Source: Chryseobacterium luteum (GTDB lineage Bacteria > Bacteroidota > Bacteroidia > Flavobacteriales > Weeksellaceae). Taken from it: 44,296 bases of DNA. Of this stretch, positions 15,849 through 23,884 are shown piece after piece. Position numbers and translations under genes: made by a program. The notes under the pieces were generated by a model. That model did no database searches. It had not been told where the DNA came from and worked only from the letters and a program-made list of their open reading frames with translations. Every line of letters begins with the position of its first letter. Position 1 is the stretch's first letter. Location of the stretch: the NCBI RefSeq assembly GCF_000737785.1, contig NZ_JPRO01000025.1, positions 1 through 44,296 of the forward strand. The letters run 5' to 3'.

Positions 15849-16610
15849 ATGAAAAAAGAAAGTCTTTACATTGGATGCTCGGGATTTTATAACAACGACT
15901 GGAAAGGATCGCTGTATCCTGAAAATGCACAGAGTAAAGATTTTCTTACTTTATATTCCAAAGCTTTCAATTCAGTAGAGATCAATTCTACCTTTTACAG
16001 AAAACCGACGGCAAAAACACTTTTAAAATGGCACGATGAAACTCCTGAAGATTTTAAATTCTTCATCAAAATTCCAAAAGCCATTTCCCATGAAAAGCGG
16101 ATGAAAGATTCCAGAGAAGATATTTCAGAATTCTGTACCCATATTCAGGCTCACTTAAAAGAAAAGCTTTCCGGATTTCTGTATCAGTTTCCGCCTTCGT
16201 TTAAAAATTCACAGGAAAATATAGACCTGATCCTGGCCAGCCTGGACTTTAAGTATGTTAATGTTATTGAGTTTCGCCACGAATCATGGTGGACAGAGGA
16301 AATTTTCATTCTTTTAAAAGAAAATAATATTGTGTTTTCAGGAGTGAGCTTTCCGGGAAATCTTCCTGAGGATATGATCATCAATCATCCGGAAATTCTA
16401 TATTACAGACTCCACGGAAAACCTGTGCTTTATAAATCAGAGTACAGCTCAGAGTTTATAGACACTCTTGCGGAAAAAATCAAGCATTCGGAAAGAAAAG
16501 CATTTATATTTTTCAATAATACCTGGGGAACTGCTGCGATTAAAAATGCGCTGTATCTCAAGAAAATTTTAGAGAAATCATTTATTTTTCTATTAAAACA
16601 TCCACATTAA
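15849..16610 (+). CDS. DUF72 domain-containing protein
   Basis: 253 residues, a TIM-barrel-like DUF72 protein. Conserved blocks include IGCSGFYNNDWKG near the N-terminus, FNSVEINSTFYRKP, FLYQFPPSF, and EFRHESWW, and the family's C-terminal FFNNTWGTAAI. The biochemical function is not established. It starts 5 nt after copA and is probably cotranscribed with it. Its last 29 nt overlap the 3' end of the convergent gene at 16582, so there is no room for a terminator between the two stops. Confidence 0.9.
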   Translation: MKKESLYIGCSGFYNNDWKGSLYPENAQSKDFLTLYSKAFNSVEINSTFYRKPTAKTLLKWHDETPEDFKFFIKIPKAISHEKRMKDSREDISEFCTHIQAHLKEKLSGFLYQFPPSFKNSQENIDLILASLDFKYVNVIEFRHESWWTEEIFILLKENNIVFSGVSFPGNLPEDMIINHPEILYYRLHGKPVLYKSEYSSEFIDTLAEKIKHSERKAFIFFNNTWGTAAIKNALYLKKILEKSFIFLLKHPH

Positions 16611-17406
16611 TGGAAGGCTCTCCTGCTGAGAACTTTTTCCACTCTCCGAAATAATTTCGGTAATAGGTATTTTTAGAAAACGCGAAAATATTTCCTCCCA
16701 AAAAAAGTTTCCCTTTAAAATCTTCAGAAGTCCTTACGGAAACAAAGAAATCTGCATTCAGCCATATACTTTTATCATTCAGATCTAAAGAAACGGTATT
16801 GTCCAGGATATCTTCTTTGGTTATCCTGAGCTTCAGTGTTTCATTTATCATCGATTCTCCCGGAAAATCACCTGCAGAGTTTTGAATATCAAAGATCAGA
16901 GTAATAGGTTGCTCAATGTCAAAAGAAGAGAGATTGAGGTTGATCTTTTTTACCTTTAGTTTTCTTTGGTTTTTAATCTTTATCGCATATTCCCTGAATA
17001 TTTTTTTCAGATCCTGAGAATCATACCCGCAATATGCTCTTTTGGAATTTCTGGTTCCAAAGTTCTTCTCAGTATATTTCTTTGGAATAATGTTCACATT
17101 TTCAATTTCAACCGCTTTTTTACTGAGTGAAATATCATATTCCGGTAAAGCTTCAAAATCTGAAATCTTCATGTGAAAAGGCTCATATCCGTTGACATAA
17201 ACTTTCAGTATCCTGTTTTTATCGATCCCTGTAAGATCAACAACATATTTTCCTTCCTCATTCGTAATACTTCCGGTATCTTCATTTTCAATTCCTATTC
17301 TAGCATCTGCAACAGGATGATGTTTTTCAGAAAAAACAGTTCCGGAAATCTTCTGAGCCGATAAGTTGGCTGTAGCCAGAAAAATAAATAGATATTTAAA
17401 ATTCAT
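16582..17406 (-). CDS. Secreted protein with carboxypeptidase-regulatory-like domain
   Basis: 274 residues from ATG 17406, chosen because it opens directly with a signal peptide (MNFKYLFIFLATANLSAQ); an upstream frame adds 37 hydrophobic residues without family support, and a good promoter lies between. Residues 20-95 form a CarboxypepD_reg-like beta sandwich (ISGTVFSEKHHPVADARIGI, then GSITNEEGKYVVDL), as found at the N-terminus of TonB-dependent receptors. The remainder (about 100-274) is a beta-rich domain I do not recognise, with KNFGTRNSKRAYCGYD and a Tyr/Trp-rich ending. Probably periplasmic or surface-exposed. No receptor or plug domain follows, so it is a stand-alone member. Confidence 0.85.
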   Translation of the reverse strand: MNFKYLFIFLATANLSAQKISGTVFSEKHHPVADARIGIENEDTGSITNEEGKYVVDLTGIDKNRILKVYVNGYEPFHMKISDFEALPEYDISLSKKAVEIENVNIIPKKYTEKNFGTRNSKRAYCGYDSQDLKKIFREYAIKIKNQRKLKVKKINLNLSSFDIEQPITLIFDIQNSAGDFPGESMINETLKLRITKEDILDNTVSLDLNDKSIWLNADFFVSVRTSEDFKGKLFLGGNIFAFSKNTYYRNYFGEWKKFSAGEPSINVDVLIEK

Positions 17407-17422
17407 CAAATAAAATAATCCC

Positions 17423-17451
17423 CGAATATAAGAAGAATAGGAAAATTTCAA
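17423..17451 (-). promoter_or_regulatory. Promoter of the carboxypeptidase-regulatory-like gene
   Basis: On the minus strand, TTG (17451-17449), an 18-nt spacer and TATATTCG (17430-17423), 16 nt before the chosen ATG at 17406. It supports that start over the longer frame. Confidence 0.55.
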
Positions 17452-17672
17452 TACAAATAAGAAAAGCAAAAAGATTCCGCATGAATAAATGTTAAAATTT
17501 AAGAATAAAAAAGACATATTTACCCCTTATTATCCTATCCGGAAAACACCTTGAAACAGAGTTCTTAAAATAAAATTAAAAAGCATGGTTTTAACAAATA
17601 CTGGCATATAATTTGTTAACATTTCAACGGTTATTTTAACAATTTTTAACGATCTAAATCTCCATTATCTTT

Positions 17673-18539
17673 ATGAAAAAATTTTTTGGGGAAAAGTCAA
17701 AAAACAGGGCTTTTCTTGGGATGACTGCATTGGTGAGTGCAGCTTCAATTGTATTCAACGGCTGTAATGGCAAAACTGAAGTGAAAGAATTTGAAAAAAC
17801 AGTCTCACTGAAACATCCCACCGTACAAACGGTCCCCAAAATAGATGATGAGAACGTAGAATCTGATAAAAGAATCATCTACCTTACTTTTGATGACGGC
17901 CCTAACCAGGGAACGGAAAACCTTCTTAAAATCCTGAATAAAAGAAATGTGTGTGCTACGGCTTTTCTGGTAGGAAAGCACGCCTATGGAAGCAAGAGAC
18001 AGAAAGATGACCTGAAACTTTTAAAAAGCGATCCTCTGATTGAACTGGCCAATCACAGCTTCAGCCACGCTCATAATAAATATACCGAATTTTACAGGAA
18101 TCCTGAGGCAGTGGTTCATGATTTTGATATTGCAAGAGACAGTCTTAGGCTTTACGATAAGATAGCAAGAACTCCGGGAAGAAATATCTGGAGACTGAAC
18201 AATATTAACGTTACCGACATTAAAAGCTCCACCGATGCTGCCAACGGCCTTAAAAAAGCAGGCTATAAAGTAATCGGCTGGGACCTTGAATGGAAACCTT
18301 CTCAAAAAATGACCTTAAAGGGAAGCCATAAAGCGATGATCAAAAAGGTGGACAGTATTTTCCTGAATGACCTGGAAAAAACATCAAGACATCTGGTTTT
18401 TCTTACCCATGACCAGTACCTCAGGGATACAGATTCCATCAATGAACTGGATCTGTTTATTGAAGAGCTTCAGAAGAGCAACAAATTTGTGTTCAGAAAG
18501 ATCTCTCAGTATCCGAAGATCAATGACATTCTTAATTAA
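17673..18539 (+). CDS. Polysaccharide deacetylase family lipoprotein (NodB homology)
   Basis: 288 residues. An N-terminal hydrophobic segment ending FNGC (Cys31) suggests a lipoprotein. The NodB domain (about 66-280) shows all five motifs: TFDDGP (Asp74, Asp75), NHSFSHAH as the metal-binding H-x(3)-H, RTPGRNIWR, GWDLEW and the LTHD near the C-terminus. Family members remove N- or O-acetyl groups from peptidoglycan or other polysaccharides with a divalent metal. Its substrate here is unknown; the envelope location fits peptidoglycan or capsule. It is a single gene. A short array of 8-nt repeats begins at its stop codon. Confidence 0.9.
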   Translation: MKKFFGEKSKNRAFLGMTALVSAASIVFNGCNGKTEVKEFEKTVSLKHPTVQTVPKIDDENVESDKRIIYLTFDDGPNQGTENLLKILNKRNVCATAFLVGKHAYGSKRQKDDLKLLKSDPLIELANHSFSHAHNKYTEFYRNPEAVVHDFDIARDSLRLYDKIARTPGRNIWRLNNINVTDIKSSTDAANGLKKAGYKVIGWDLEWKPSQKMTLKGSHKAMIKKVDSIFLNDLEKTSRHLVFLTHDQYLRDTDSINELDLFIEELQKSNKFVFRKISQYPKINDILN

Positions 18540-18573
18540 TGTAACAATGTATCAGTTTAACAATGCAACAATT
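18534..18573. repeat. Octamer repeat array at the stop of the deacetylase gene
   Basis: Four consecutive 8-nt units (TAACAATG, TATCAGTT, TAACAATG, CAACAATT; 18542-18573) follow the stop codon. The preceding octamer AATTAATG contains the stop. A weak mirrored segment, TAAATTGTATTCAACTGA, follows at about 18591. It is a shorter relative of the element at 31148-31236. Confidence 0.55.
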
Positions 18574-18688
18574 TAGGGCTGCGTAGGGTAAATTGTATTC
18601 AACTGACCATAGCCAATCGGCAATCAAGCCGGCAACAATTTTACAGATTCATTAGTTTTTTGCTTTTAAAATTCAGAAATTTGCATTT

Positions 18689-19348
18689 ATGGATATTAAA
18701 GAAAATTATACAGCAATAAAAAATCAGCTTCCGGCGGGAGTTCAGCTTGTAGCCGTTTCAAAAACACATCCGGCTGAAGCAGTTCAGGAAGTTTATGATC
18801 TGGGGCAAAAAGTCTTTGGTGAAAACAAGGTCCAGGAACTTATGGAGAAATACCCTCTCCTTCCAAAAGATATCCAATGGCACCTGATCGGGCATCTGCA
18901 GACGAATAAAGTAAAATACATCGCTCCCTTCATCGATACCATTCAGAGTGTGGATTCTGAAAAGCTTCTTGCAGAGATAAGTAAGGAAGCCGGAAAGAGC
19001 AGCAGAACGATCAAAGTGCTGCTTCAGGTAAAGATCGCTGAAGAGGAAACCAAATTCGGACTTGAAACTGCTGAAGCAAAATCATTATTTCAGGAGTACA
19101 TTGACGGAAAATTCCCCCATGCTGAAATTACAGGCCTGATGGGAATGGCTACGTTTACTGATGATAAAGAACAGGTGAAAAGAGAATTTTTACTATTGAA
19201 AGGACTTTTTGATGAATTAAATCAATTGAAAACCCTCGAAACTTTATCTATGGGAATGAGTGACGATTTCCCTGCTGCCATTGAATGCGGTGCCAATTCT
19301 GTAAGGGTCGGATCGGCTATTTTCGGGAGAAGAGATTACTCAAAATAG
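18689..19348 (+). CDS. YggS family pyridoxal phosphate-binding protein
   Basis: 219 residues, the usual length of the PLPBP/YggS family (alanine racemase-like TIM barrel without the second domain). The PLP lysine is Lys25 in LVAVSKTHP; GENKVQE, WHLIGHLQTNK, GLMGMATF and the C-terminal phosphate-binding MGMSDDFPAAIECGANSVRVG with GSAIFG are all present. These proteins keep PLP and amino-acid pools in balance and have no clear catalytic activity. It precedes the sigma-54 activator gene by 56 nt with no terminator seen between them. Confidence 0.95.
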   Translation: MDIKENYTAIKNQLPAGVQLVAVSKTHPAEAVQEVYDLGQKVFGENKVQELMEKYPLLPKDIQWHLIGHLQTNKVKYIAPFIDTIQSVDSEKLLAEISKEAGKSSRTIKVLLQVKIAEEETKFGLETAEAKSLFQEYIDGKFPHAEITGLMGMATFTDDKEQVKREFLLLKGLFDELNQLKTLETLSMGMSDDFPAAIECGANSVRVGSAIFGRRDYSK

Positions 19349-19404
19349 TATATTTAGGTATGGTTTTTGCTAATAATTGAATCAAAAAATCTAAATTTGC
19401 AACT

Positions 19405-20589
19405 ATGCAAAAAATCCTTATTGTAGAAGACGAAAAAGCAATCTCGGGAGTATTACACAGTATCCTTTCTGATGAACTTACCGATTACGAATTTGTTATC
19501 GCTGAAGATGGCCTTGAAGGCTACAAACAGATAGAAAAAGAAGATTTCGCATTGGTGATCTCGGATATCAAGATGCCTAAACTTTCAGGAACAGAACTTT
19601 TAAAACAAAGCCTGATCCTAAAGCCTGAAAGCACGTTCATTATGATCTCCGGCCATGCGGACATTGATTCTGCTGTTTCCTGTCTGAGGGAAGGTGCATA
19701 CGACTTTATTTCCAAACCTATCGACATTAACAGGCTGATCACGAGTGTGAAAAATGCTTTGACCAAAGAAATTCTTAAAAAGGAAAATAAAAATCTTCAA
19801 ACTGAAAATAAGACCTTAAAGAAAAAGGTCAACAAAAAATACCAGATGATCGGCGATTCACCTGCTCTGAAGAAGATCCAGGATATGATCGAAAAGGTAG
19901 CTGCTTCTGATGCCCGTGTTTTGATCACAGGACCCAACGGTGCAGGAAAAGAATTGGTAGCCCATGCGATCCACAACCAAAGTGAACGCGCAAGAGGACC
20001 GATGATTGAAGTAAACTGTGCTGCAATTCCTTCAGAACTTATTGAATCCGAGCTTTTTGGACACGTAAAAGGTTCTTTTACCGGGGCTATTAAAGACAAA
20101 CAGGGAAAATTTGAGCAGGCAAACGGAGGGACCATCTTTTTGGATGAAATCGGAGATATGAGCCTTATTGCCCAGGCTAAGGTTTTGAGAGCATTGCAGG
20201 AAAGTAAAGTTTCTCCTGTGGGAAGCGATAAGGAAATAAAAGTTGATGTAAGGGTAATTGCAGCAACCAACAAGAACATGCAGAAGGAAATTGAAGAAGG
20301 AAAATTCAGGGAAGACCTTTACCACAGGCTTTCTGTAATTGAAATCTACGTTCCGCCATTGGATGACAGAAAAGAGGATATCCAATTATTAGTAGATCAT
20401 TTTTCCGGTCTGATTGCCGATGAACATGGTACTGCCGTGAAAAAATTTGATGATAAAGCGATTAACGCGCTTAAAGTTCTTTCATGGACAGGAAATATCA
20501 GAGAGCTGAGAAACGTTGTGGAAAGATTAATTATTCTTGGTGGAAATACTGTTTCCGAAGAGGATGTTGCAAGTTTTGTAAGGAAATAA
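19405..20589 (+). CDS. Sigma-54 response regulator without DNA-binding domain
   Basis: 394 residues. The REC domain (1-120) has the phosphoacceptor Asp54 in ISDIKMPK. A linker helix (about 125-145) leads to a sigma-54 AAA+ domain (about 148-385): Walker A GPNGAGKE (176-183), the sigma-54 contact loop GSFTGA (223-228; usually GAFTGA), Walker B GGTIFLDEIGDM (241-252) and the C-terminal WTGNIRELRNVVERL. The protein stops shortly after, with no Fis-type helix-turn-helix. It should remodel sigma-54 RNA polymerase on phosphorylation, presumably from solution or through a partner. No histidine kinase gene is nearby, so it is an orphan. Confidence 0.93.
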   Translation: MQKILIVEDEKAISGVLHSILSDELTDYEFVIAEDGLEGYKQIEKEDFALVISDIKMPKLSGTELLKQSLILKPESTFIMISGHADIDSAVSCLREGAYDFISKPIDINRLITSVKNALTKEILKKENKNLQTENKTLKKKVNKKYQMIGDSPALKKIQDMIEKVAASDARVLITGPNGAGKELVAHAIHNQSERARGPMIEVNCAAIPSELIESELFGHVKGSFTGAIKDKQGKFEQANGGTIFLDEIGDMSLIAQAKVLRALQESKVSPVGSDKEIKVDVRVIAATNKNMQKEIEEGKFREDLYHRLSVIEIYVPPLDDRKEDIQLLVDHFSGLIADEHGTAVKKFDDKAINALKVLSWTGNIRELRNVVERLIILGGNTVSEEDVASFVRK

Positions 20590-20617
20590 TTTAATTGAAC
20601 ATTAAATATACTATAAC

Positions 20618-20650
20618 AATTTGCAGTAGCCTTACTGCAAATTTTTTTTT
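20618..20650 (+). terminator. Terminator after the sigma-54 activator gene
   Basis: AATTTGCAGTA / TACTGCAAATT, an 11-bp perfect stem with a 4-nt loop, followed by a run of T. Confidence 0.88.
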
Positions 20651-20684
20651 GGACTATTTTAAACTGTATGAATCATAAAATAAG

Positions 20685-22055
20685 ATGAACTTTTTAAATA
20701 AAAACTATACGAAAGAATGCCTGATCCTGGCACTTCCTGTAATGCTTACCCAGGTGGGGCAGGTTTCGGTGAATCTGTTTGACAATATTATTGTCGGAAG
20801 ACTTTTAGGTGCAGATGCACTGGCTTCTGTTTCATTGGGAAATGCCGTGTTTTTCTCTGTGTTTGTACTGGCGCTGGGGTTTTCATTTGCCATACCCCCG
20901 TTGGTTTCTGAAGCACATTCCAAACAGGATCACGGAACCATTAATTCTGTATTCAGTCATGGATTTGTTATCAATATGTCTGTAGGGATTATTTTAATGG
21001 CGCTTCTGCTTTTAGGGATGCCGCTGCTCTATCATTCAGGACAGCCGGAGAAGATTATTCCTGATACTGTGGATTTTCTGGGTATTATGGCCATCAGTAT
21101 GATCCCGTTTATGGCTTTTCAGACGCTTCGTGAAGTTTCTGAAGGGTTATCCTACACCATAGGCGTTACGAAGGCTACGATCATTGCCAATATCATCAAT
21201 ATTGCCCTGAACTATGTTTTCATCAAAGGACTCTGGATCTTCCCTGAAATGGGTGTGAAGGGCTCAGCTTTAGCAACACTGATCTCCAGAGTATTCATGG
21301 TGGTCTTCCTTTATTTTGTACTGGTGAAAGAGAAAAAAACAAGACGTTATATTAAAGATTTCTCTTTAAAAATCCAGGTTTTTTCCAGGAATATGTTTGA
21401 CAGGATGGTGAAACTGGGCCTGCCTACCGCTTTACAGATGTTCTTTGAAGTGACAGCCTTCGCAGGTGCAGCATTTATTTGCGGGCTGATATCAGCGCAT
21501 GATATTGCTTCGCATCAGATCGCATTGAGCATGGCTTCATTTACCTTCAACCTTTGTGTGGGATTCAGTGTGGCTTCAACGGTTATGATCGGAAGAAAGC
21601 TGGGTGAGCAGAACTTTGTTGAATTAAGAAAAGTTGGGATCAACAACCTGAAAATAGCGTTTATTTTCATGTGCATCTGTGGACTGGTCTTCATTATGGG
21701 AAGAAATATACTGCCGACTTTCTTTACTAAAAAAGAGGAAGTTGAAGTGATTATGCTTGCTTCAAAATTAATGATTATTGCTGCTTTATTCCAGCTTTCG
21801 GACGGTGTCCAGGTAACGGCTTTAGGGATGCTGAGAGGACTTCAGGATGTAAAGATCCCATCAATATATACTTTTATCGCTTACTGGGTGATTACGATTC
21901 CTTTAGGATATTTTCTGTGTGTCACTTTAAAAATGGGAGCTTTCGGAATGTGGATCGCTTTAGGGCTGGGCCTCACGGTTTCTGCGGTTTTCCTTGTTAA
22001 GCGGTTTTTAAATATGTCTGCCAAGAGAATTAAGCAGAATTCTTTAAATAAATAA
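20685..22055 (+). CDS. MATE family efflux transporter
   Basis: 456 residues with twelve predicted membrane segments in two pseudo-symmetric halves. Typical MATE blocks are visible: LALPVMLTQVGQ with SVNLFDNIIVGRLLGADALA, GLSYTIGVTKATIIANIINI, and in the second half MVKLGLPTALQMFFE and ALGMLRGLQDVKIPS. These are cation-coupled exporters of drugs or metabolites in the inner membrane; the substrate cannot be predicted. It has its own terminator on both sides, so it is probably monocistronic. Confidence 0.95.
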   Translation: MNFLNKNYTKECLILALPVMLTQVGQVSVNLFDNIIVGRLLGADALASVSLGNAVFFSVFVLALGFSFAIPPLVSEAHSKQDHGTINSVFSHGFVINMSVGIILMALLLLGMPLLYHSGQPEKIIPDTVDFLGIMAISMIPFMAFQTLREVSEGLSYTIGVTKATIIANIINIALNYVFIKGLWIFPEMGVKGSALATLISRVFMVVFLYFVLVKEKKTRRYIKDFSLKIQVFSRNMFDRMVKLGLPTALQMFFEVTAFAGAAFICGLISAHDIASHQIALSMASFTFNLCVGFSVASTVMIGRKLGEQNFVELRKVGINNLKIAFIFMCICGLVFIMGRNILPTFFTKKEEVEVIMLASKLMIIAALFQLSDGVQVTALGMLRGLQDVKIPSIYTFIAYWVITIPLGYFLCVTLKMGAFGMWIALGLGLTVSAVFLVKRFLNMSAKRIKQNSLNK

Positions 22056-22067
22056 TAAAAATTGCAT

Positions 22068-22109
22068 AAAAAAGTTTCGCGAAGTCTCCGACTTCGCGAA
22101 ACTTTTTTT
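22068..22109 (+). terminator. Strong terminator after the MATE gene
   Basis: A perfect 19-bp stem (22068-22086 with 22090-22108) and a 3-nt loop, with A and T tracts on the two sides. It contains the palindrome TTCGCGAA in each arm. Confidence 0.9.
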
Positions 22110-22173
22110 ATATATCAATTCTTACAATAGCAAAAACCAGGTGAATTGTAATATTTTTTTTCGTGCTATAATT

Positions 22174-22320
22174 AGAAGCTGTTTAAATTTTTAAAATCTC
22201 GCTGATTTGGCAGATTATGCAGATTTTTATAACTGAAATAAACCTGCTGCGAGATGAATATGTCTCTTTAGTAAGTATTTCTGCATCATCATTTTTATTG
22301 AATAAAATTTAAACAGGCTT
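22174..22320. repeat. MITE-like element with AAGCCTGTTTAAATTTT ends
   Basis: The left end AGAAGCTGTTTAAATTTT (from 22174) and the right end AAAATTTAAACAGGCTT (22304-22320) are inverted repeats differing by one indel. The interior contains ATCTCGCTGATTTGGCAGAT and has no coding capacity. The same terminal sequence forms the palindrome at 42079-42111. The right end abuts the stop codon of the GNAT gene and could act in its termination. No transposase is present. Confidence 0.6.
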
Positions 22321-22824
22321 TTATCCTATTCTTTTTCCTAAAATCGTCAGACTTCTTTCTATCCCATCCAAAATAGCCACATCAGGCAGCATTCCCCAGC
22401 CCTCAAACCCGAAATGTCTGAAGAGTTTTAAACTGGCTTCATTATGGGAAAAGATAAATCCAAGAAGTGTTTTTATTCCTAAGGCCGGAGCCTTATCAAT
22501 ACAATATTTCATTACTTTTTTTCCAAAGCCTTTTCCTCTGCAGGACTCATCCAGGTAAATACTCATTTCAACGGTTCCGTTGTAAGCGGGCCTTCCATAG
22601 AATGAAGAAAAACTTACCCATCCTATTGTTTCATGGTTATTATTTTCGATGATCCAAAGGGGTCTGGTTTCAGGATTATGTTCTTCAAACCATTTTTTTC
22701 TGCTTTCTACAGAAACATTCTCTGTATCGGCGGTCACCATTCTTGAAGGAATGGTAGAATTGTATATCTCAACTATTTTCTCTAAATCTTTCAGGTCAGC
22801 ATTCCTGAATTGTAGCTCTTCCAT
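22321..22824 (-). CDS. GNAT family N-acetyltransferase, phosphinothricin acetyltransferase-like
   Basis: 167 residues from ATG 22824, chosen because MEELQFRNADLKDLEKIVEI begins the family fold; an upstream frame adds 18 residues of no family character. The acetyl-CoA binding motif is RGKGFGKKVM. The block YNSTIPSRMVTADTENVS with WFEEHNPETRPLWI resembles the Pat/Bar subfamily that acetylates phosphinothricin or methionine sulfoximine. The natural substrate is unknown. The gene ends against the MITE-like element at 22174-22320. Confidence 0.9.
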   Translation of the reverse strand: MEELQFRNADLKDLEKIVEIYNSTIPSRMVTADTENVSVESRKKWFEEHNPETRPLWIIENNNHETIGWVSFSSFYGRPAYNGTVEMSIYLDESCRGKGFGKKVMKYCIDKAPALGIKTLLGFIFSHNEASLKLFRHFGFEGWGMLPDVAILDGIERSLTILGKRIG

Positions 22825-22987
22825 TTTATAGATTCCGGTTTTATTTCCCTGCAAAAATAAGAAGCAGAAATTTTTCACCAGTATAAATTCATCAGTAATT
22901 GTAATTTATTGTTTTGAAATTTTACTCCTCAAAATTATTTAAACTAAAATGAGGAATCTTTCTCTGTATGATTATGGTTTGAAAAGT

Positions 22988-23098
22988 TTATGCCATGTAT
23001 TTTTTCAGCTCAGATTTCTCATCCTGTAACGTGGAATCATGAACAACAGCATAAACACCATTTGCAATCTGAAAATTTTGCTGAAAATGGATTGACTC
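22988..23098 (-). pseudogene. Possible short gene remnant
   Basis: One minus-strand frame reads like protein (HFQQNFQIANGVYAVVHDST, then LQDEKSELKKYMA) to TAA at 22990-22988, with no start codon and overlapping the end of the gene at 23097. I do not recognise it. It may be the tail of a deleted gene. Nothing else is seen in the 22825-23096 gap. Confidence 0.25.
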
Positions 23099-23822
23099 AT
23101 TTACTGCAAAACTCCATATACTTTCTGATCATTTCAGAATTATATTTTTTCTCGAAGTAAGCCAGTTTATTATAATATTCAAGATGCTTCTTTTCTGTGT
23201 AATAATAAGATTCGGCAATAAATTCAACCAAGCTTTGTGAAGAAGACGGATCATCAAGAATAAGATTATCAAATTGAATTAAAAGGGAATCTATTTCTTT
23301 TTCCGTCCATTTTGAATTCTCGGTGTCAAATAGTGCAATACAATTTAAAAGCTCCTGATCAGGATTATTAAGACCTTTAATACTGTCTTTATACTTCATG
23401 GTCATTGCGTTTTTTCTTATATTTTCCTTTTCCCAAAAGATGTTTTGATAAAGTTCATCAGCCAAATGTGAATGTGATACCATACACCCTTGCATAGTAA
23501 TAACAGCTTCATTATTGTTCAGATAATAAGTAAACAGTTTATCCATGATGTTAAGCTTTCTTCTGAAGGCCATTTTCGATCCATACACTTTACCTACAGG
23601 ATTTCCATTAAAGGCAATATATTCCACTTCTTTATCGGAGGCTTTTTTATCGATCTCTGTAAACAATTGATAGACTTCGCTTTCGGACCCTGCGTACCCA
23701 ATGGCAGCAGATTCAACACGCTCGCTTTTTGATAATCCGTTATACAGTGTATTGATTTCAGGAGATAATTGCCCAAAGCTTAAAACAGGAATCAAAAATA
23801 AAATACAGGTTATTTTTATCAT
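23097..23822 (-). CDS. Secreted protein of unknown function
   Basis: 241 residues. The N-terminus is a short signal peptide (MIKITCILFLIPVLSFGQ) and the rest is helical and hydrophilic. No family is recognised. The central part has a motif reading VEYIAFNGNPVGKVYGSKMAFRR, then ITMQGCMVSHSHLADEL, and the C-terminus is rich in Tyr, Glu and Lys. The mixture of helices and the VYGSKMA block suggest a HEAT-like or other helical repeat, but this is weak. Expected to be periplasmic. It starts 62 nt after the end of the S9 peptidase gene on the same strand, with a terminator between them, so it is probably transcribed separately. Confidence 0.75.
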   Translation of the reverse strand: MIKITCILFLIPVLSFGQLSPEINTLYNGLSKSERVESAAIGYAGSESEVYQLFTEIDKKASDKEVEYIAFNGNPVGKVYGSKMAFRRKLNIMDKLFTYYLNNNEAVITMQGCMVSHSHLADELYQNIFWEKENIRKNAMTMKYKDSIKGLNNPDQELLNCIALFDTENSKWTEKEIDSLLIQFDNLILDDPSSSQSLVEFIAESYYYTEKKHLEYYNKLAYFEKKYNSEMIRKYMEFCSK

Positions 23823-23842
23823 GGTTATTATACAAAAAATTA

Positions 23843-23871
23843 AAAGCCCGTTCTAATAATGAACGGGCTTT
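23843..23871 (-). terminator. Terminator of the S9 peptidase gene
   Basis: AAAGCCCGTTC / GAACGGGCTTT, an 11-bp perfect stem with a 7-nt loop and T-rich flanks on the minus strand, 14 nt after the peptidase stop codon. Confidence 0.88.
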
Positions 23872-23884
23872 CTTTCTAATTATT

